Assembly (NCBI GenBank): GCA_937915835.1 | Contig: CALGHA010000061.1 | Location: forward strand, 1-21,121 | Length of the DNA stretch: 21,121 bases | Origin: an uncultured Fretibacterium sp. | GTDB lineage: Bacteria > Synergistota > Synergistia > Synergistales > Aminobacteriaceae | Reading direction: 5' to 3' | In this document: in pieces, positions 1-9,400 of the stretch | Position numbering within the stretch: position 1 is the stretch's first letter | How the letters are laid out: each line of letters begins with the position of its first letter | Notes under the pieces: generated by a model | The model's input: only the letters and a program-made list of their open reading frames with translations | Databases searched by the model: none | Told to the model about the DNA's origin: nothing | Position numbers and translations under genes: made by a program

Positions 1-14
1 CAAATCGACAAATC

Positions 15-42
15 ATTTTACTTTGTTTGATTAACTTGTCAA
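15..42 (-). promoter_or_regulatory. Sigma-70 promoter pointing out of the window
   Basis: Read on the minus strand there is TTGACA (37-42), a 16-nt spacer and TAAAAT (15-20), which is close to the sigma-70 consensus. It lies downstream of the ABC operon and points left, so it probably drives a minus-strand gene just outside the window. A second minus-strand TATAAT at 62-67 has no convincing -35 box. Confidence 0.55.
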
Positions 43-91
43 GTACTTTTTTCATGGAAATATTATAGCATATGAATTTGTGAAGGATATT

Positions 92-121
92 ATCCCCCTG
101 AAGAAGTCTCAAGGGGATTTT
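92..121. terminator. Hairpin at the end of the nucleoside ABC operon
   Basis: Positions 92-101 pair with 109-118 (ten positions, one mismatch at C98/A112) around a 7-nt loop, with a five- to six-bp G/C-rich core. The T-run follows on the plus side (118-121). On the minus side, where the ABC operon ends at 124, the tail is poor in T. It may act in both directions, or mainly for plus-strand transcripts. Confidence 0.5.
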
Positions 122-123
122 CT

Positions 124-1086
124 CTAACGTTGGCCTTTGTCGTAAATCTGGCCTAATGCTCTTGGACTGTGATTATGTTTACTGAAGAACACGAGCAATA
201 ATAACGTCAGCACATACGGCAAAATTCTCACTAAATCGTTATAGCTTGAAGGAAGTCCCAGCTGATTGATTATCGCGCTCCCGCCACTCCGAGCAAATCC
301 GAAGATTAAACACGCTCCGAAAGTCGGCAGAATTGTCCAGTTCCCGAAGATTAACGCCGCAATCGATAAATATCCGTAACCAAGATAAATATCAGGCGAG
401 AAATTGGCCGAGATTGAATACGCAAAACTCATTCCCGCAATTCCAGAAAGACAACCAGAAATAAACACGGCTAACGTCCTCACACCGTAAACATTAATTC
501 CGGCAGCATCCGCTGAATGGGGATTATCGCCGCAAGCTCGTAATCTCATCCCGTAAACTGTCTCGTAAAGAACATACCACATTATGAACGCAACAATGAG
601 AATTATTATCTCGAACGGGTAAATCTCTTTAAAAATTGCTCCGACATACGGAATTTCGCTGAGATACGGAACTGTTATTCTGGTGCTCGCTCCCAACATG
701 AACTTATTCGCTGTGTTACCAAATACTGAAGCGTTTATACTCTTCGTCATGAAACTCGTCATTGCCATCGCCAAAATATTCATGACTACTCCGCTTATAA
801 CTTGGTCAGCCTTGAACTTTATGCATAGCAACGCATGAAGCAACGCGAAAACTCCTCCGCCGATTATCGCGCAAACGAAACTCGCATAATACGGAACCTG
901 TGAAGTCGCTCCGAAAATCCCAGCAAGATACACCGCCGCAAATGAACCCGTGAACGCTCCGAAGCCTTGAAAGCCCTCAAGCGCAAGATTGGTAACGCCG
1001 CTCTTCTCACTGTAAATTCCGCCAATCGCCATTATGAAAAGGGGAAGCGAAAAACTCAGACCGTCAATTATTATCATGTCAAGCAT
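124..1086 (-). CDS. Nucleoside-type ABC transporter, inner-membrane permease (second subunit)
   Basis: A 320-residue hydrophobic protein with many membrane segments, of the BPD_transp_2 / branched-chain permease-like family. It is the second permease in the PnrE/NupQ (YufQ) position of purine-nucleoside importers. The N-terminus has the family pattern of a start in the membrane followed by a glycine-rich stretch (GGIYSEKSGVTNLALEG, about residues 22-38), and the loop near residues 181-200 (RLRACGDNPHSADAAGINV) is the conserved cytoplasmic contact for the ATPase. The ATG abuts the stop of the upstream permease gene with no gap, so translation is probably coupled. It is the last gene of the four-gene operon. 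The substrate is inferred from family and operon order and could be another nucleoside or a related small ligand. Confidence 0.9.
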   Translation of the reverse strand: MLDMIIIDGLSFSLPLFIMAIGGIYSEKSGVTNLALEGFQGFGAFTGSFAAVYLAGIFGATSQVPYYASFVCAIIGGGVFALLHALLCIKFKADQVISGVVMNILAMAMTSFMTKSINASVFGNTANKFMLGASTRITVPYLSEIPYVGAIFKEIYPFEIIILIVAFIMWYVLYETVYGMRLRACGDNPHSADAAGINVYGVRTLAVFISGCLSGIAGMSFAYSISANFSPDIYLGYGYLSIAALIFGNWTILPTFGACLIFGFARSGGSAIINQLGLPSSYNDLVRILPYVLTLLLLVFFSKHNHSPRALGQIYDKGQR

Positions 1087-2118
1087 TTACTTTTTCCCCC
1101 TTCTGCTCAAGAATGCCGAACACGCCGCAAACGTCAAGATAAACGCCGTAATCAAGCTCGCAATCTCCGGCTCAATATGTTGTCTCGAACTCATGTAGAT
1201 TGAACCCTTTGATATTATCGTGATTAAGAACGACGCAAGCACACAACCCAACGGATTATTGCCGCCTAAAAGTGATACAGCAATTGCATCAAATCCCATT
1301 GACGGCACAACTCCGGGCTGAATCGACGCAAGATAACCGCAGAAATACGAAACTCCTGCAAGTCCGGCCAATGCTCCCGAAAGTGTCATAGTCATTAAAG
1401 CCGTCCTGTGTACGTTCATTCCAGCGTAATATGCCGCGTTCGGTGAAAGTCCTGACGCTTTAATCTCGTAGCCGTAAGTTGTCCGCTCAAGAAATCCGTG
1501 AAGAATTAACGCCGTGATTATCGCTACAGGAAACGCAAGCGCAATATCAACCTTCAGATTTTCCCAGCGAAAGCCGCTCAATGTTAAACGTGCGCTGTCG
1601 ATTATGGATTTGCTCTGACGTGAGACGGGATTAATATAAAACGTGTTGATGTAAAACGTGATTAAATACATCAATATCGAGTTCAGCATGATTGAGCTTA
1701 CAACCTCGCTGACGTTAAACTTATATCTCAGCCAGCCGATTAATGCACCAATCAACGCCCCCGCGATAAAGCCAACGATTACAACAAGTATTCTTGACGG
1801 GATAAAAAGTGAAAGCATGTGAGCTACGAAGCCCGCAAATAACATCTGGCCCGACACTCCAATATTGAAGAAGCCGCCCTTCAACGCTAAAGCTACCGAT
1901 AAAGACGCAAATATCATCGGTGTCATAGCGTCAATAAAGCTCATAAAATCCGTGAACATACTTTGACGACCCGCATATCTCGCCTTCTCCATTAAGCCCG
2001 AACCTTGAAGCAAATTCATATACGCAGCAACAGGATCTTTTCCCATCAGCCATAAGATTAACGCGCCGAATATAAGGCTGATTATTATTGCTAAACAAGA
2101 GAGCGTAATTTTTCTCAT
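1087..2118 (-). CDS. Nucleoside-type ABC transporter, inner-membrane permease (first subunit)
   Basis: A 343-residue multi-spanning membrane protein of the same BPD_transp_2 family as its downstream neighbour, in the PnrD/NupP (YufP) position. The first membrane segment lies at about residues 5-25. Next come a periplasmic part containing YMNLLQGSG and a conserved hydrophobic core with GGFFNIGVSGQM (about residues 81-92). The ATPase-coupling loop reads YEIKASGLSPNAAYYAGMNV. Its ATG overlaps the TGA of the ATPase gene (ATGA arrangement), and its own stop touches the next start, so all three genes are tightly coupled. It should form a heterodimeric channel with the product of 124-1086. Confidence 0.9.
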   Translation of the reverse strand: MRKITLSCLAIIISLIFGALILWLMGKDPVAAYMNLLQGSGLMEKARYAGRQSMFTDFMSFIDAMTPMIFASLSVALALKGGFFNIGVSGQMLFAGFVAHMLSLFIPSRILVVIVGFIAGALIGALIGWLRYKFNVSEVVSSIMLNSILMYLITFYINTFYINPVSRQSKSIIDSARLTLSGFRWENLKVDIALAFPVAIITALILHGFLERTTYGYEIKASGLSPNAAYYAGMNVHRTALMTMTLSGALAGLAGVSYFCGYLASIQPGVVPSMGFDAIAVSLLGGNNPLGCVLASFLITIISKGSIYMSSRQHIEPEIASLITAFILTFAACSAFLSRRGKK

Positions 2119-3677
2119 GCCGATTTTCCCACTCCCATCATGTATAAGCCCGCGTCCTCAACACTAAGCTCCGAAGCAGGCGAAATTTTATTTATTCTCC
2201 CGTTGAAGATTACAGCTATCGTGTCAGCACAATCATAAATTTCATCCAGGTCAAGCGAGATTAATAACACTGCCGCTCCTCTGTCTCGTTCTGCGATAAT
2301 CTGACGGTGAACGTTCATTACTGCTCCGGCGTCAAGTCCTCGTGTTGGCTGCATGAAGATTATTAACGGTGTCTGCATGTCAATCTCTCTCGCGATAATT
2401 GCCTTCTGTTGATTTCCTCCTGACATTGAACGCGTAATCGTCGCTCCTCCTTGACTGCTTCGAATGTCATAATCCCTCTCTAAACGTTTGCCGTAATCGT
2501 CAAATTCTGCCTCGTTGATTACTCCTCTGTGTGAAAATTTCGGGCTGTAATATCGTCTCAACGGGAAATTGTCTCTTAATGGAAAATCCAGAACTAACCC
2601 TACGTTATGCCTGTCCTCTGGAATATACGCAACTCCGGCTTCAATTCGTTTTCTCACGGAAGAACTCGTAATGTCCTGACCATTGAGAATAATTTTTCCC
2701 CCTGACGGCTTCAACAATCCGGCTATAGCGTCAGCAAGTTCATTTTGCCCATTCCCTGAAACTCCAGCAACAGCGAACACTTCACCTGCTCGAATTTCAA
2801 ACGAGACATCTTTCACAGCTTCAAGCCCCGTAATATTCTTCACGCTCATATTCTCAACGCTCAAGATAACTTTTCCGAAATTGGCCGGAACTTTGGGTGT
2901 CGTAAACGAAATTTCACGTCCAACCATCATTTTAGCCATTTCATCAGTTGAACTCGTCTTTACGTCCAATATCGAGATTAATTTTCCCCTGTTCAAAATT
3001 GCGCAACGGTCAGCAGCTGCCTTAATCTCCTTGAGCTTGTGAGTAATGAGAATTATTGTTTTGCCATGCTCTCGTAAGTTCTGCAAAATCTTCAAGAATG
3101 CTTCAATCTCTTGCGGCGTTAATACTGCGGTCGGCTCGTCGAAAATTAATATCTCGGCTTCACGGTATAACATCTTCAGAATTTCCACACGCTGGCATGT
3201 CGCGACATTAACATTCTCGATTACGTCCTCAGGATTGACTTTAAGCCCGTAACGTTCGGATAACTCCGCAATATCTTTATTCGCTTTCTTGATGTCAACG
3301 TAAGGGAAAATTCCTAAAAACTTTTTCTCCGGCTCAAGTCCAAGAATAATATTCTCTGCAATCGTGTAATTCGATACAAGCCTGAAGTGTTGATGAACCA
3401 TCCCAATGCTCAAGCTAGTAGCGTAACGAGGGGAATTTATACGCTCAAGTTTGCCTCGAATATAAATTTCTCCCTCGTCAGGCTCATACATTCCGAACAA
3501 CATGCTGACTAACGTCGATTTTCCTGCACCGTTCTCCCCTAAGACAGCGAAGATTTCACCCTTTTTAATCGCAATCGAAACGTCATCATTGGCGACAATT
3601 CCGGGAAAACGTTTAGTGATATGCTTCATCTCGACGATTATCTCATCAGCATTTTGCTTCAAATTATTTTCTGTCAT
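2115..3677 (-). CDS. Nucleoside/simple-sugar-type ABC transporter, double ATPase subunit
   Basis: A 520-residue protein with two ABC ATPase domains in one chain, as in RbsA/MglA/NupO (YufO)-type importers. Domain 1 has Walker A GENGAGKST (residues 47-55), Q-loop region GMVHQHFRL and Walker B ILIFDEP (176-182). Domain 2 has the degenerate Walker A typical of this family (GVSGNGQNE), a good signature SMSGGNQQK and the family-specific Walker B variant FMQPTRGLD. The signature of domain 1 is unusual: NVATCQRVEIL replaces the usual LSVGxQQRVEI, so the SGG-like core is missing. The gene lies 27 nt after the binding-protein gene and overlaps the next gene by 4 nt. No strong Shine-Dalgarno sits before this ATG; coupling may help. 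Confidence 0.92.
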   Translation of the reverse strand: MTENNLKQNADEIIVEMKHITKRFPGIVANDDVSIAIKKGEIFAVLGENGAGKSTLVSMLFGMYEPDEGEIYIRGKLERINSPRYATSLSIGMVHQHFRLVSNYTIAENIILGLEPEKKFLGIFPYVDIKKANKDIAELSERYGLKVNPEDVIENVNVATCQRVEILKMLYREAEILIFDEPTAVLTPQEIEAFLKILQNLREHGKTIILITHKLKEIKAAADRCAILNRGKLISILDVKTSSTDEMAKMMVGREISFTTPKVPANFGKVILSVENMSVKNITGLEAVKDVSFEIRAGEVFAVAGVSGNGQNELADAIAGLLKPSGGKIILNGQDITSSSVRKRIEAGVAYIPEDRHNVGLVLDFPLRDNFPLRRYYSPKFSHRGVINEAEFDDYGKRLERDYDIRSSQGGATITRSMSGGNQQKAIIAREIDMQTPLIIFMQPTRGLDAGAVMNVHRQIIAERDRGAAVLLISLDLDEIYDCADTIAVIFNGRINKISPASELSVEDAGLYMMGVGKSA

Positions 3678-3704
3678 TATTAGTCCGATAAAAGTTGTCA
3701 GGTA

Positions 3705-4811
3705 TTATTCAAGTCCAATGAAGTTATCGGGTTTAGTTCCGCTTGATGATGAAGCCGGTAAAATTTTTCCTGCTTTCATTAAGTCAAGTGCCGCGTCAAT
3801 CTTAGCAATCGCGTCTTCAGTGAGCTGGTTACGTCCTGAAGTTTTCACGTAGCCGATTGAGTTAGTATCAGCTCCGAGTAAATAATTTCCCCCTTTGAAA
3901 TTTCCAGCAAGAACATCATTCAAGACGCGTTCATTATTCATGCTCATGACTTTGAGGCTGCTGGTGAGAATAATATTCTTGTCGCCGTTAATTCCATCGT
4001 TGAACTGGTCAGCATCACAGCCGATTATGAAGACGTTCTCAGATTCTTTTGCCGCTGTGAAAACTCCCATTCCTGCACCGCCGGCCGCAACGAAGATTAC
4101 ATCACAGCCCTCACGGATTAACGCTTGACCTACGATTTTCCCGTTAGCTTGGTCTATGAATGAGCCGATGTAATTTCCTCCGACGTTCTTGCCCGTTACG
4201 TCAGTCCCTGAGTATGAGGCCAATTCAACAATTTCTGCCTTCGTCCCGTAATTCTTGTTCGCGTAATTTACTCCTGACATGAAGCCGTATTGATAGTTTA
4301 CGTTCGTCGGGAAAGCAATTCCATTGACTACAGCGACTTTGTTAGTTTTCGTAGTGAGAGCCGCCGCAATTCCTGCGAGAAATCCGCCTTCTTCTTCCTT
4401 ATACTTCATGGCGTTGATATTCTCAACTTCGACTTCTTCACCGTTTGAGTTCGCGGGCCAGGTGTCAACGAGCAAAAATTTCACGTCAGGATTATCCTCT
4501 GCAACTTCGGGAATTCCTGAGAACTGGAAGCCTACACAGACTATAGCGTCATAATCCGCAACAATATCCTCAACGACTTTTACGCATGACGCAGGGTCTC
4601 CGGTCTTCTCCTGAATTGTAGTGAATGAAGCCTCAGGATGATGATTAACGAACGAGACTACGCCGTTGTAATTATCTTCGTTGAAGCCGCCGTCATGAAC
4701 ATCATTCGGGGAAGTTATGATTGCGACTTTCAGGCCGTCAGCAAAACTTGAACCTGTGAACGCAAAAAGCAAAACGAATACTGCAATGATGGAAAGAAAA
4801 CGTTTTTTCAT
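3705..4811 (-). CDS. BmpA/PnrA-family periplasmic substrate-binding protein of the nucleoside ABC importer
   Basis: A protein of about 368 residues of the Med/Bmp family (basic membrane protein, PnrA, NupN/YufN). The start is taken as ATG 4811 (MKKRFLSIIAVF), because GAGGTG at 4821-4826 lies 9 nt upstream. A GTG at 4823 in the same frame falls inside that site and would add four residues. The signal peptide is followed by FTGSSFADG, a type I cleavage pattern. No lipobox cysteine is seen, although most relatives are lipoproteins. Family features are AIITSPNDVHDGGFNEDNYNGV near the mature N-terminus, AGIAAALTTKTNKVAVVNGI in the hinge region, and VIFVAAGGAGMGVF. It is the first gene of the operon and should capture nucleosides outside the membrane. 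Confidence 0.9.
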   Translation of the reverse strand: MKKRFLSIIAVFVLLFAFTGSSFADGLKVAIITSPNDVHDGGFNEDNYNGVVSFVNHHPEASFTTIQEKTGDPASCVKVVEDIVADYDAIVCVGFQFSGIPEVAEDNPDVKFLLVDTWPANSNGEEVEVENINAMKYKEEEGGFLAGIAAALTTKTNKVAVVNGIAFPTNVNYQYGFMSGVNYANKNYGTKAEIVELASYSGTDVTGKNVGGNYIGSFIDQANGKIVGQALIREGCDVIFVAAGGAGMGVFTAAKESENVFIIGCDADQFNDGINGDKNIILTSSLKVMSMNNERVLNDVLAGNFKGGNYLLGADTNSIGYVKTSGRNQLTEDAIAKIDAALDLMKAGKILPASSSSGTKPDNFIGLE

Positions 4812-4846
4812 GAGAATATCCACCTCACTAAAATTTTGTTGAGAAT

Positions 4847-4852
4847 ATTATA
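4847..4852 (-). promoter_or_regulatory. Likely -10 box of the nucleoside ABC operon
   Basis: A perfect TATAAT on the minus strand lies 35 nt upstream of the binding-protein ATG, with an A/T-rich region behind it. No good -35 is seen at 16-18 nt (TCTCGT occupies the place), so the promoter may need an activator or upstream A/T contacts. Confidence 0.45.
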
Positions 4853-4927
4853 CACATTCAAGAATTATCACGAGAATTATTCCCGAAAAAAAACTTGCTG
4901 AGTTCATGTGAAATATATAAAAAAATC

Positions 4928-4961
4928 TTGACAAAAGCCTTGACATTAAGAGTGTTATAAT
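4928..4961 (+). promoter_or_regulatory. Promoter elements before the MATE gene
   Basis: TATAAT lies at 4956-4961. TTGACA occurs twice, at 4928-4933 and 4940-4945, giving spacers of 22 and 10 nt, neither of which is canonical. The -10 is convincing; the -35 is uncertain. The repeated CTTGACA might be a protein-binding site instead. Confidence 0.45.
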
Positions 4962-4980
4962 AATTTTCAGCTGTGCGGCT

Positions 4981-5024
4981 AAATGCGTAAGTCCGAGCAA
5001 GTTTCGGATGAACGCATTTTTTTT
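4981..5024 (+). terminator. Leader terminator (candidate attenuator) upstream of the MATE gene
   Basis: A perfect 8-bp outer stem (4981-4988 with 5012-5019) encloses a second stem (TCCGA 4992-4996 with TCGGA 5004-5008), followed by an eight-T run at 5017-5024. It starts only about 20 nt after the -10 box and ends 34 nt before the MATE start. No plus-strand gene lies upstream, since the neighbour is divergent, so the terminator can only act on the leader of the MATE transcript. Regulated read-through is inferred. Confidence 0.7.
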
Positions 5025-5057
5025 GTGCAGAAAATTTCTATTGAAGGTGTATAAAAC

Positions 5058-6473
5058 TTGAACTCTAATTCATTTCTTGAGCGTGAACCTGTCAGCAAAT
5101 TATTAATCCGTTATTCCGTCCCGTTAATAATCTCGCTTCTGGTTGCCGCTTTATATAATATCGTAGACCAGATTTTTATTGCCAACGCTGACTATTTAGG
5201 CTCAAACGGTAACGCCGCTAACAATGTTGTATTCCCGATGACCGTAATAGCTCTAGCGTTTACTCTCATGATTGGCGACGGCGTATGTGCATTCGTGAGT
5301 ATGAGCTTGGGCGCGAGAAATCCCAAACGTGCCGGCGATGCTGTCGGGAGTGCTGCGTTATTGTCGTCAACTTGCGGAATAATTATAGCGATTGTGTATT
5401 ATGTCTATCGTGAGGAATTATTAACATTCTTCGGCGGACGAGTGAACGATGAGACATTCAGGCTAGCGCTCGAGTATTTCACGTGGATAATTCCGGGAAT
5501 TCCCTTTTACGTTTTCGGCCAAGCAATGAACCCTGTAATTTCCGCCGATGGAAGCCCGAACTATGTAATGTTCTCAACGTTAATGGGAGCAGGAATTAAT
5601 ATAGTTCTTGACCCGCTGTTTATATTTGGTTTTCGCTGGGGAATGATGGGAGCGGCTTTAGCTACGATTATGGGGCAGATTTTCACGGCCTTAATGTCGT
5701 TGTTATATATAGCGCGTAAAATGAAAGCCGTAAAGTTCTCGCGTGAAAATTTACACTTCAAGCCCTCGTTAATGAAATTCTATTTGCCTCTGGGAATGTG
5801 CAGTTTTCTTTCACAAATTGCATTAGTAATCAGCGTTGCCAGCGTGAACATGATGATTAAGAAGTACGGTGCACTCGATGAAATTTTCGGTCGGCCTGAA
5901 TATTCGCAAATTCCTATGGCAGTAATCGGCATCGTCATGAAATTTTTCCAAATCGTAATTTCCATTGTCGTCGGCTTATCAGCGAGCTGTACCCCAATTA
6001 CGGGCTTTAACATGGGAGCAGGACGGCCGGACAGAGTTAAAAAGTTATTCTCGTTGTTACTGACCTGTGAAGTCGTTATCGGGTTAATCGCGTTCGTGAT
6101 AGTCGAGTTATTCCCGGCCAATATTGCTGAACTCTTCGGTGCTTCTGGCGAGAGTGTTTACTATTCTGAGTTTACGGTTAAATGCTTCAGAACGTATCTT
6201 TGCTTAATCGTCCTTGCGTGTATAAATAAAGCGGCGTTCATTTTCATTCAAGCAATGGGTAGGCCGTGGATATCTGCAGGACTTTCTGCAACTCGTGAGA
6301 TAATTTTCGGTGCCGGACTAACTATAATAATGCCGATTTTCATGGGACTTGACGGAGTTTTGTGGTCAATGCCTGCAAGCGACACTTTAACGTTTATAGT
6401 CTCAGTGATAGTTATAGCGATGATTTATCGTGAACTCAGCAAGCCTGTAAATTTTGCCCCCACAGATTTATGA
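5058..6473 (+). CDS. MATE-family efflux transporter
   Basis: A 471-residue membrane protein of the multidrug and toxin extrusion family (MepA/NorM type), which exports cationic compounds or metabolites in exchange for Na+ or H+. The N-terminus has the family pattern PVSKLLIRYSVPLIISLL followed by NIVDQIFIA (about residues 35-43). Each half shows repeated hydrophobic segments, and the second half carries the matching GLSASCTPITGFNMGAGRPDRVKK stretch. The start is TTG 5058, chosen because GAAGGTG at 5043-5049 sits 8 nt upstream and no ATG fits better. Its stop lies only 20 nt from the stop of the convergent flagellin gene, and no terminator fits between them. The substrate cannot be told from sequence. 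Confidence 0.92.
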   Translation: MNSNSFLEREPVSKLLIRYSVPLIISLLVAALYNIVDQIFIANADYLGSNGNAANNVVFPMTVIALAFTLMIGDGVCAFVSMSLGARNPKRAGDAVGSAALLSSTCGIIIAIVYYVYREELLTFFGGRVNDETFRLALEYFTWIIPGIPFYVFGQAMNPVISADGSPNYVMFSTLMGAGINIVLDPLFIFGFRWGMMGAALATIMGQIFTALMSLLYIARKMKAVKFSRENLHFKPSLMKFYLPLGMCSFLSQIALVISVASVNMMIKKYGALDEIFGRPEYSQIPMAVIGIVMKFFQIVISIVVGLSASCTPITGFNMGAGRPDRVKKLFSLLLTCEVVIGLIAFVIVELFPANIAELFGASGESVYYSEFTVKCFRTYLCLIVLACINKAAFIFIQAMGRPWISAGLSATREIIFGAGLTIIMPIFMGLDGVLWSMPASDTLTFIVSVIVIAMIYRELSKPVNFAPTDL

Positions 6474-6493
6474 TTTGCGAGGGCATTGATGAC

Positions 6494-9400
6494 TTATTGC
6501 ATGAGGCTTAAGACTGACTGCGGAAGTTGATTAGCCTGTGCAAGCATTGAAGTTGACGACTGATTTAATATCTGGAACTTCACGAGGTCAAGCATTGACT
6601 TTGACATATCAGCGTCTCTAATTCTGCTCTCTGAACTCTGGATATTTTCATTCGTCACTGTCAGGCTTTCAATCGTATTGTCAAGTGAATTTTGATATGC
6701 TCCGATTTTGCTGCGTTGTTCAGAAACTCGTTTAATCGCGTTATCAAGTATCGTAATCGCTTTAGAGCTTCTTTCGCGTGTCATCACGTTTAAACCTTGA
6801 ACTCCGAGCCCTGCTGATGACATATCGCCGATGTCGAGAGTAATTTTTTCCTCTTCGTTTGCTCCAATCTGGAAGCTGATATCATTTTTCACAACATGAA
6901 TATGAGTGATATAAGCGTCTTGTTCAGGAGTAAGCAGAAAATTTCTCTCAACGTCGCTCCAATTTGCTTTAACTCCGGCGAACGCGTCAAATTCAACGTC
7001 AATATTCTTGTGAATTACTCCCCTTAAGACATTTCCCGTAGTCTTGACGTCCCTGGCAATAATGCTTCCGTCGTGAGCGTCATAAACCGAAGCTGTGTAA
7101 GATGTCTCGGCTGAACTTTTAATCGTGTTGAGAGCTAGAGCGTCGATTAATTCACCGTAAGAGCTTGAGAAAGTTAATTCACCCGCTGAACCTGGAATTA
7201 ACGAGCGGATTAACATTGTGCCTTTGACGGATTCAATGCCATTTTCCCCGTAAGGTTCTTCAACAAAGCTAACGAGATTATTCGGATTTGACGTGTAAAT
7301 TTCCTGGCCTAAGTCTACAGCGATTGCGTCATTAAGTTTTCGGCGTAAGTCATTGAGAGTGTCTGACGCGTTAAGAGTTATTGAAGTTTTTGCGCCGTTA
7401 TTCTGGGAAATCGTGATTGTCTGCGGACGTTCAAGCATGAAGACTCCGGATTTGTTCCAGAATTGCTCAAGGTCTCGAAGTTTCGTAGCTCCTGTTGCGA
7501 TTTTCCCGACGTAAGCGGCGTTGAACGAAGCAAGAGTAATCTCGTTATCAGTTCTTGATTGACCTTCAACCGGAGCTTCCGGGAAATTCTTTGCTGCCTC
7601 TCCAAAGTCCGAGTTGGTCGTCAAGGCAATATCTCCCTGATGAACTTTTCCCGTCTCACTGTTGAGATAAAAATTCCTGAAGTGTAATTCCTGATTTGAG
7701 ACTGCTTCAGCGTTGACGTTGTAATAAAGCTCATTATTTTTATACGTGAGATTTTCCCAGCTTTGAGGCCATGAAGTGTCTTCCTTGCAGTTGATGTATA
7801 AAGACGTGTCCGCAGGAGCTGAGCTTGTCCCGTTGCCGCTTATGCTGTAAACGAACTTATCGCCGATGTTGAATTTTTCGGGGTCAAGGGTAATCGAGAA
7901 GTTGTTATCATCTTCGCCGAGCAATGAGCCTAAATTTACTGTCTTGTTTCCTGTTGAGACGACAATTTTGCTGTCTGTGTGATTATAATTTTTCCCGTCA
8001 GCCGTCAGAACGTTTGATTGAGCTTTGAGGGTAATAGTTCCGTTCCCGTTTGAGTCGATTGCGCTCGCTGTAACCTCAAATAAAATACTGGCGTTATTCT
8101 GAGTTTTCGAGTTTATATTCGCTGAAAGTGAAGAAGCCGCCTCTTCGGAACCGTAAAATCCAGTGAGGCTTGTTGTCGCGGATGGAACTGCTACTCCGCC
8201 GTCATCTGAAGTCGTGAATGTGGCATCATTTACCTTTGAGGTCGCAGCAGGTGTTGAAGTATTCGAGAAATAAAAATATACTTCCTCATTCGAGTTTGAA
8301 GTCGTAATAGTGTAGCTGCTTCCGTTTTGCTGAGCATCAATCAGGACATCAACGCCGTTAAGTTTCGCATATGATTTATTATTGCATGTGTTAACAACCT
8401 TTTGAGCTATAGCGTCTGGAGTTGTGTCGTTTTCGTCAAAAGTTATCTCGCCAATTTCCACAGTTTGACTTGAAGTTATCCCGCGAAGAGAAAGTTTATA
8501 TTTTTCCTCGCCGCTTGTTGTTCTTGGACTTCCTGAGTTGAAAGACGTAGTGCCTGTATGCGTCATTATGTAGCGATTATTGTCCGAAGCTGGTAAATCT
8601 GAAGAACGTTTTTCTAGAGATATTTCACTTGAACTTATTGAAGCCGTAACCTGAAGTGTATTATTACTTCCGTTTGAGGCCGTCAAGGAATACTTACTGC
8701 TGCCAGCGTTATAACCTTTGAGTGGAATATTTCCTATTGTTGTATCGATAGACTGAATGAGAGAAGAGATATCCGCAACAGAACTTCCGGCGGGAATATT
8801 GACCGGATGAGCGCCTAATGTGCTCCCGTTCTCGCTTATCGTGAAAGTTATTGTTGACGCGCTCGTTGTTGCAGAAGCATTACCAGCGAGAGAAATTTTT
8901 CCGGCAATGCTGGCTTCGTAAGTCGTATCAGTGTTCGTAACGTTATAATTGTATCTAATATTAGAATCAGGATTAATATTTGAGCTGCTTGCTGTAAGAA
9001 AAGTTGCTGATGTCAATTCTCCTTCGGTTGAAGTTGATGTGATTTTCCCGTCGTCGTCAACTTCTAAGCTGAAGTCGGCAGTTGTTGTTCCGTTGCTTGT
9101 GCTGAGAGTTATATTTTTCCCGTTAAGCTCTCGTTTGATTATCGCGGCAATATCAGAAGTTGTTGTGCTTGTAGCTGGAATTTGAACACTGTAATAATTA
9201 TTTGTGTCAGCATTGGGATCATACGACGGCGATGTAGAGGACCTCGAAGGCCATGAAATGACTGTTCCGTCCTGAGTTTTTCCCGTCAGCCTGAACCTGA
9301 GATATTCGGGAACTCCGCTCTCATTGCCTTTTTCTATGTCAATCTCAGCAATTGATTTATACTCAGTGATTATCTCACCTCCGCCGGCTTTCGTCGCAGT

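Noticed and set aside
2683..4554. Several plus-strand frames of 65-120 codons opposite the ABC operon, and similar ones opposite aspS, the MATE gene, flagellin and the secreted cluster
   Set aside because: They lie wholly opposite well-supported genes, lack ribosome sites and show compositions typical of complementary-strand reading.
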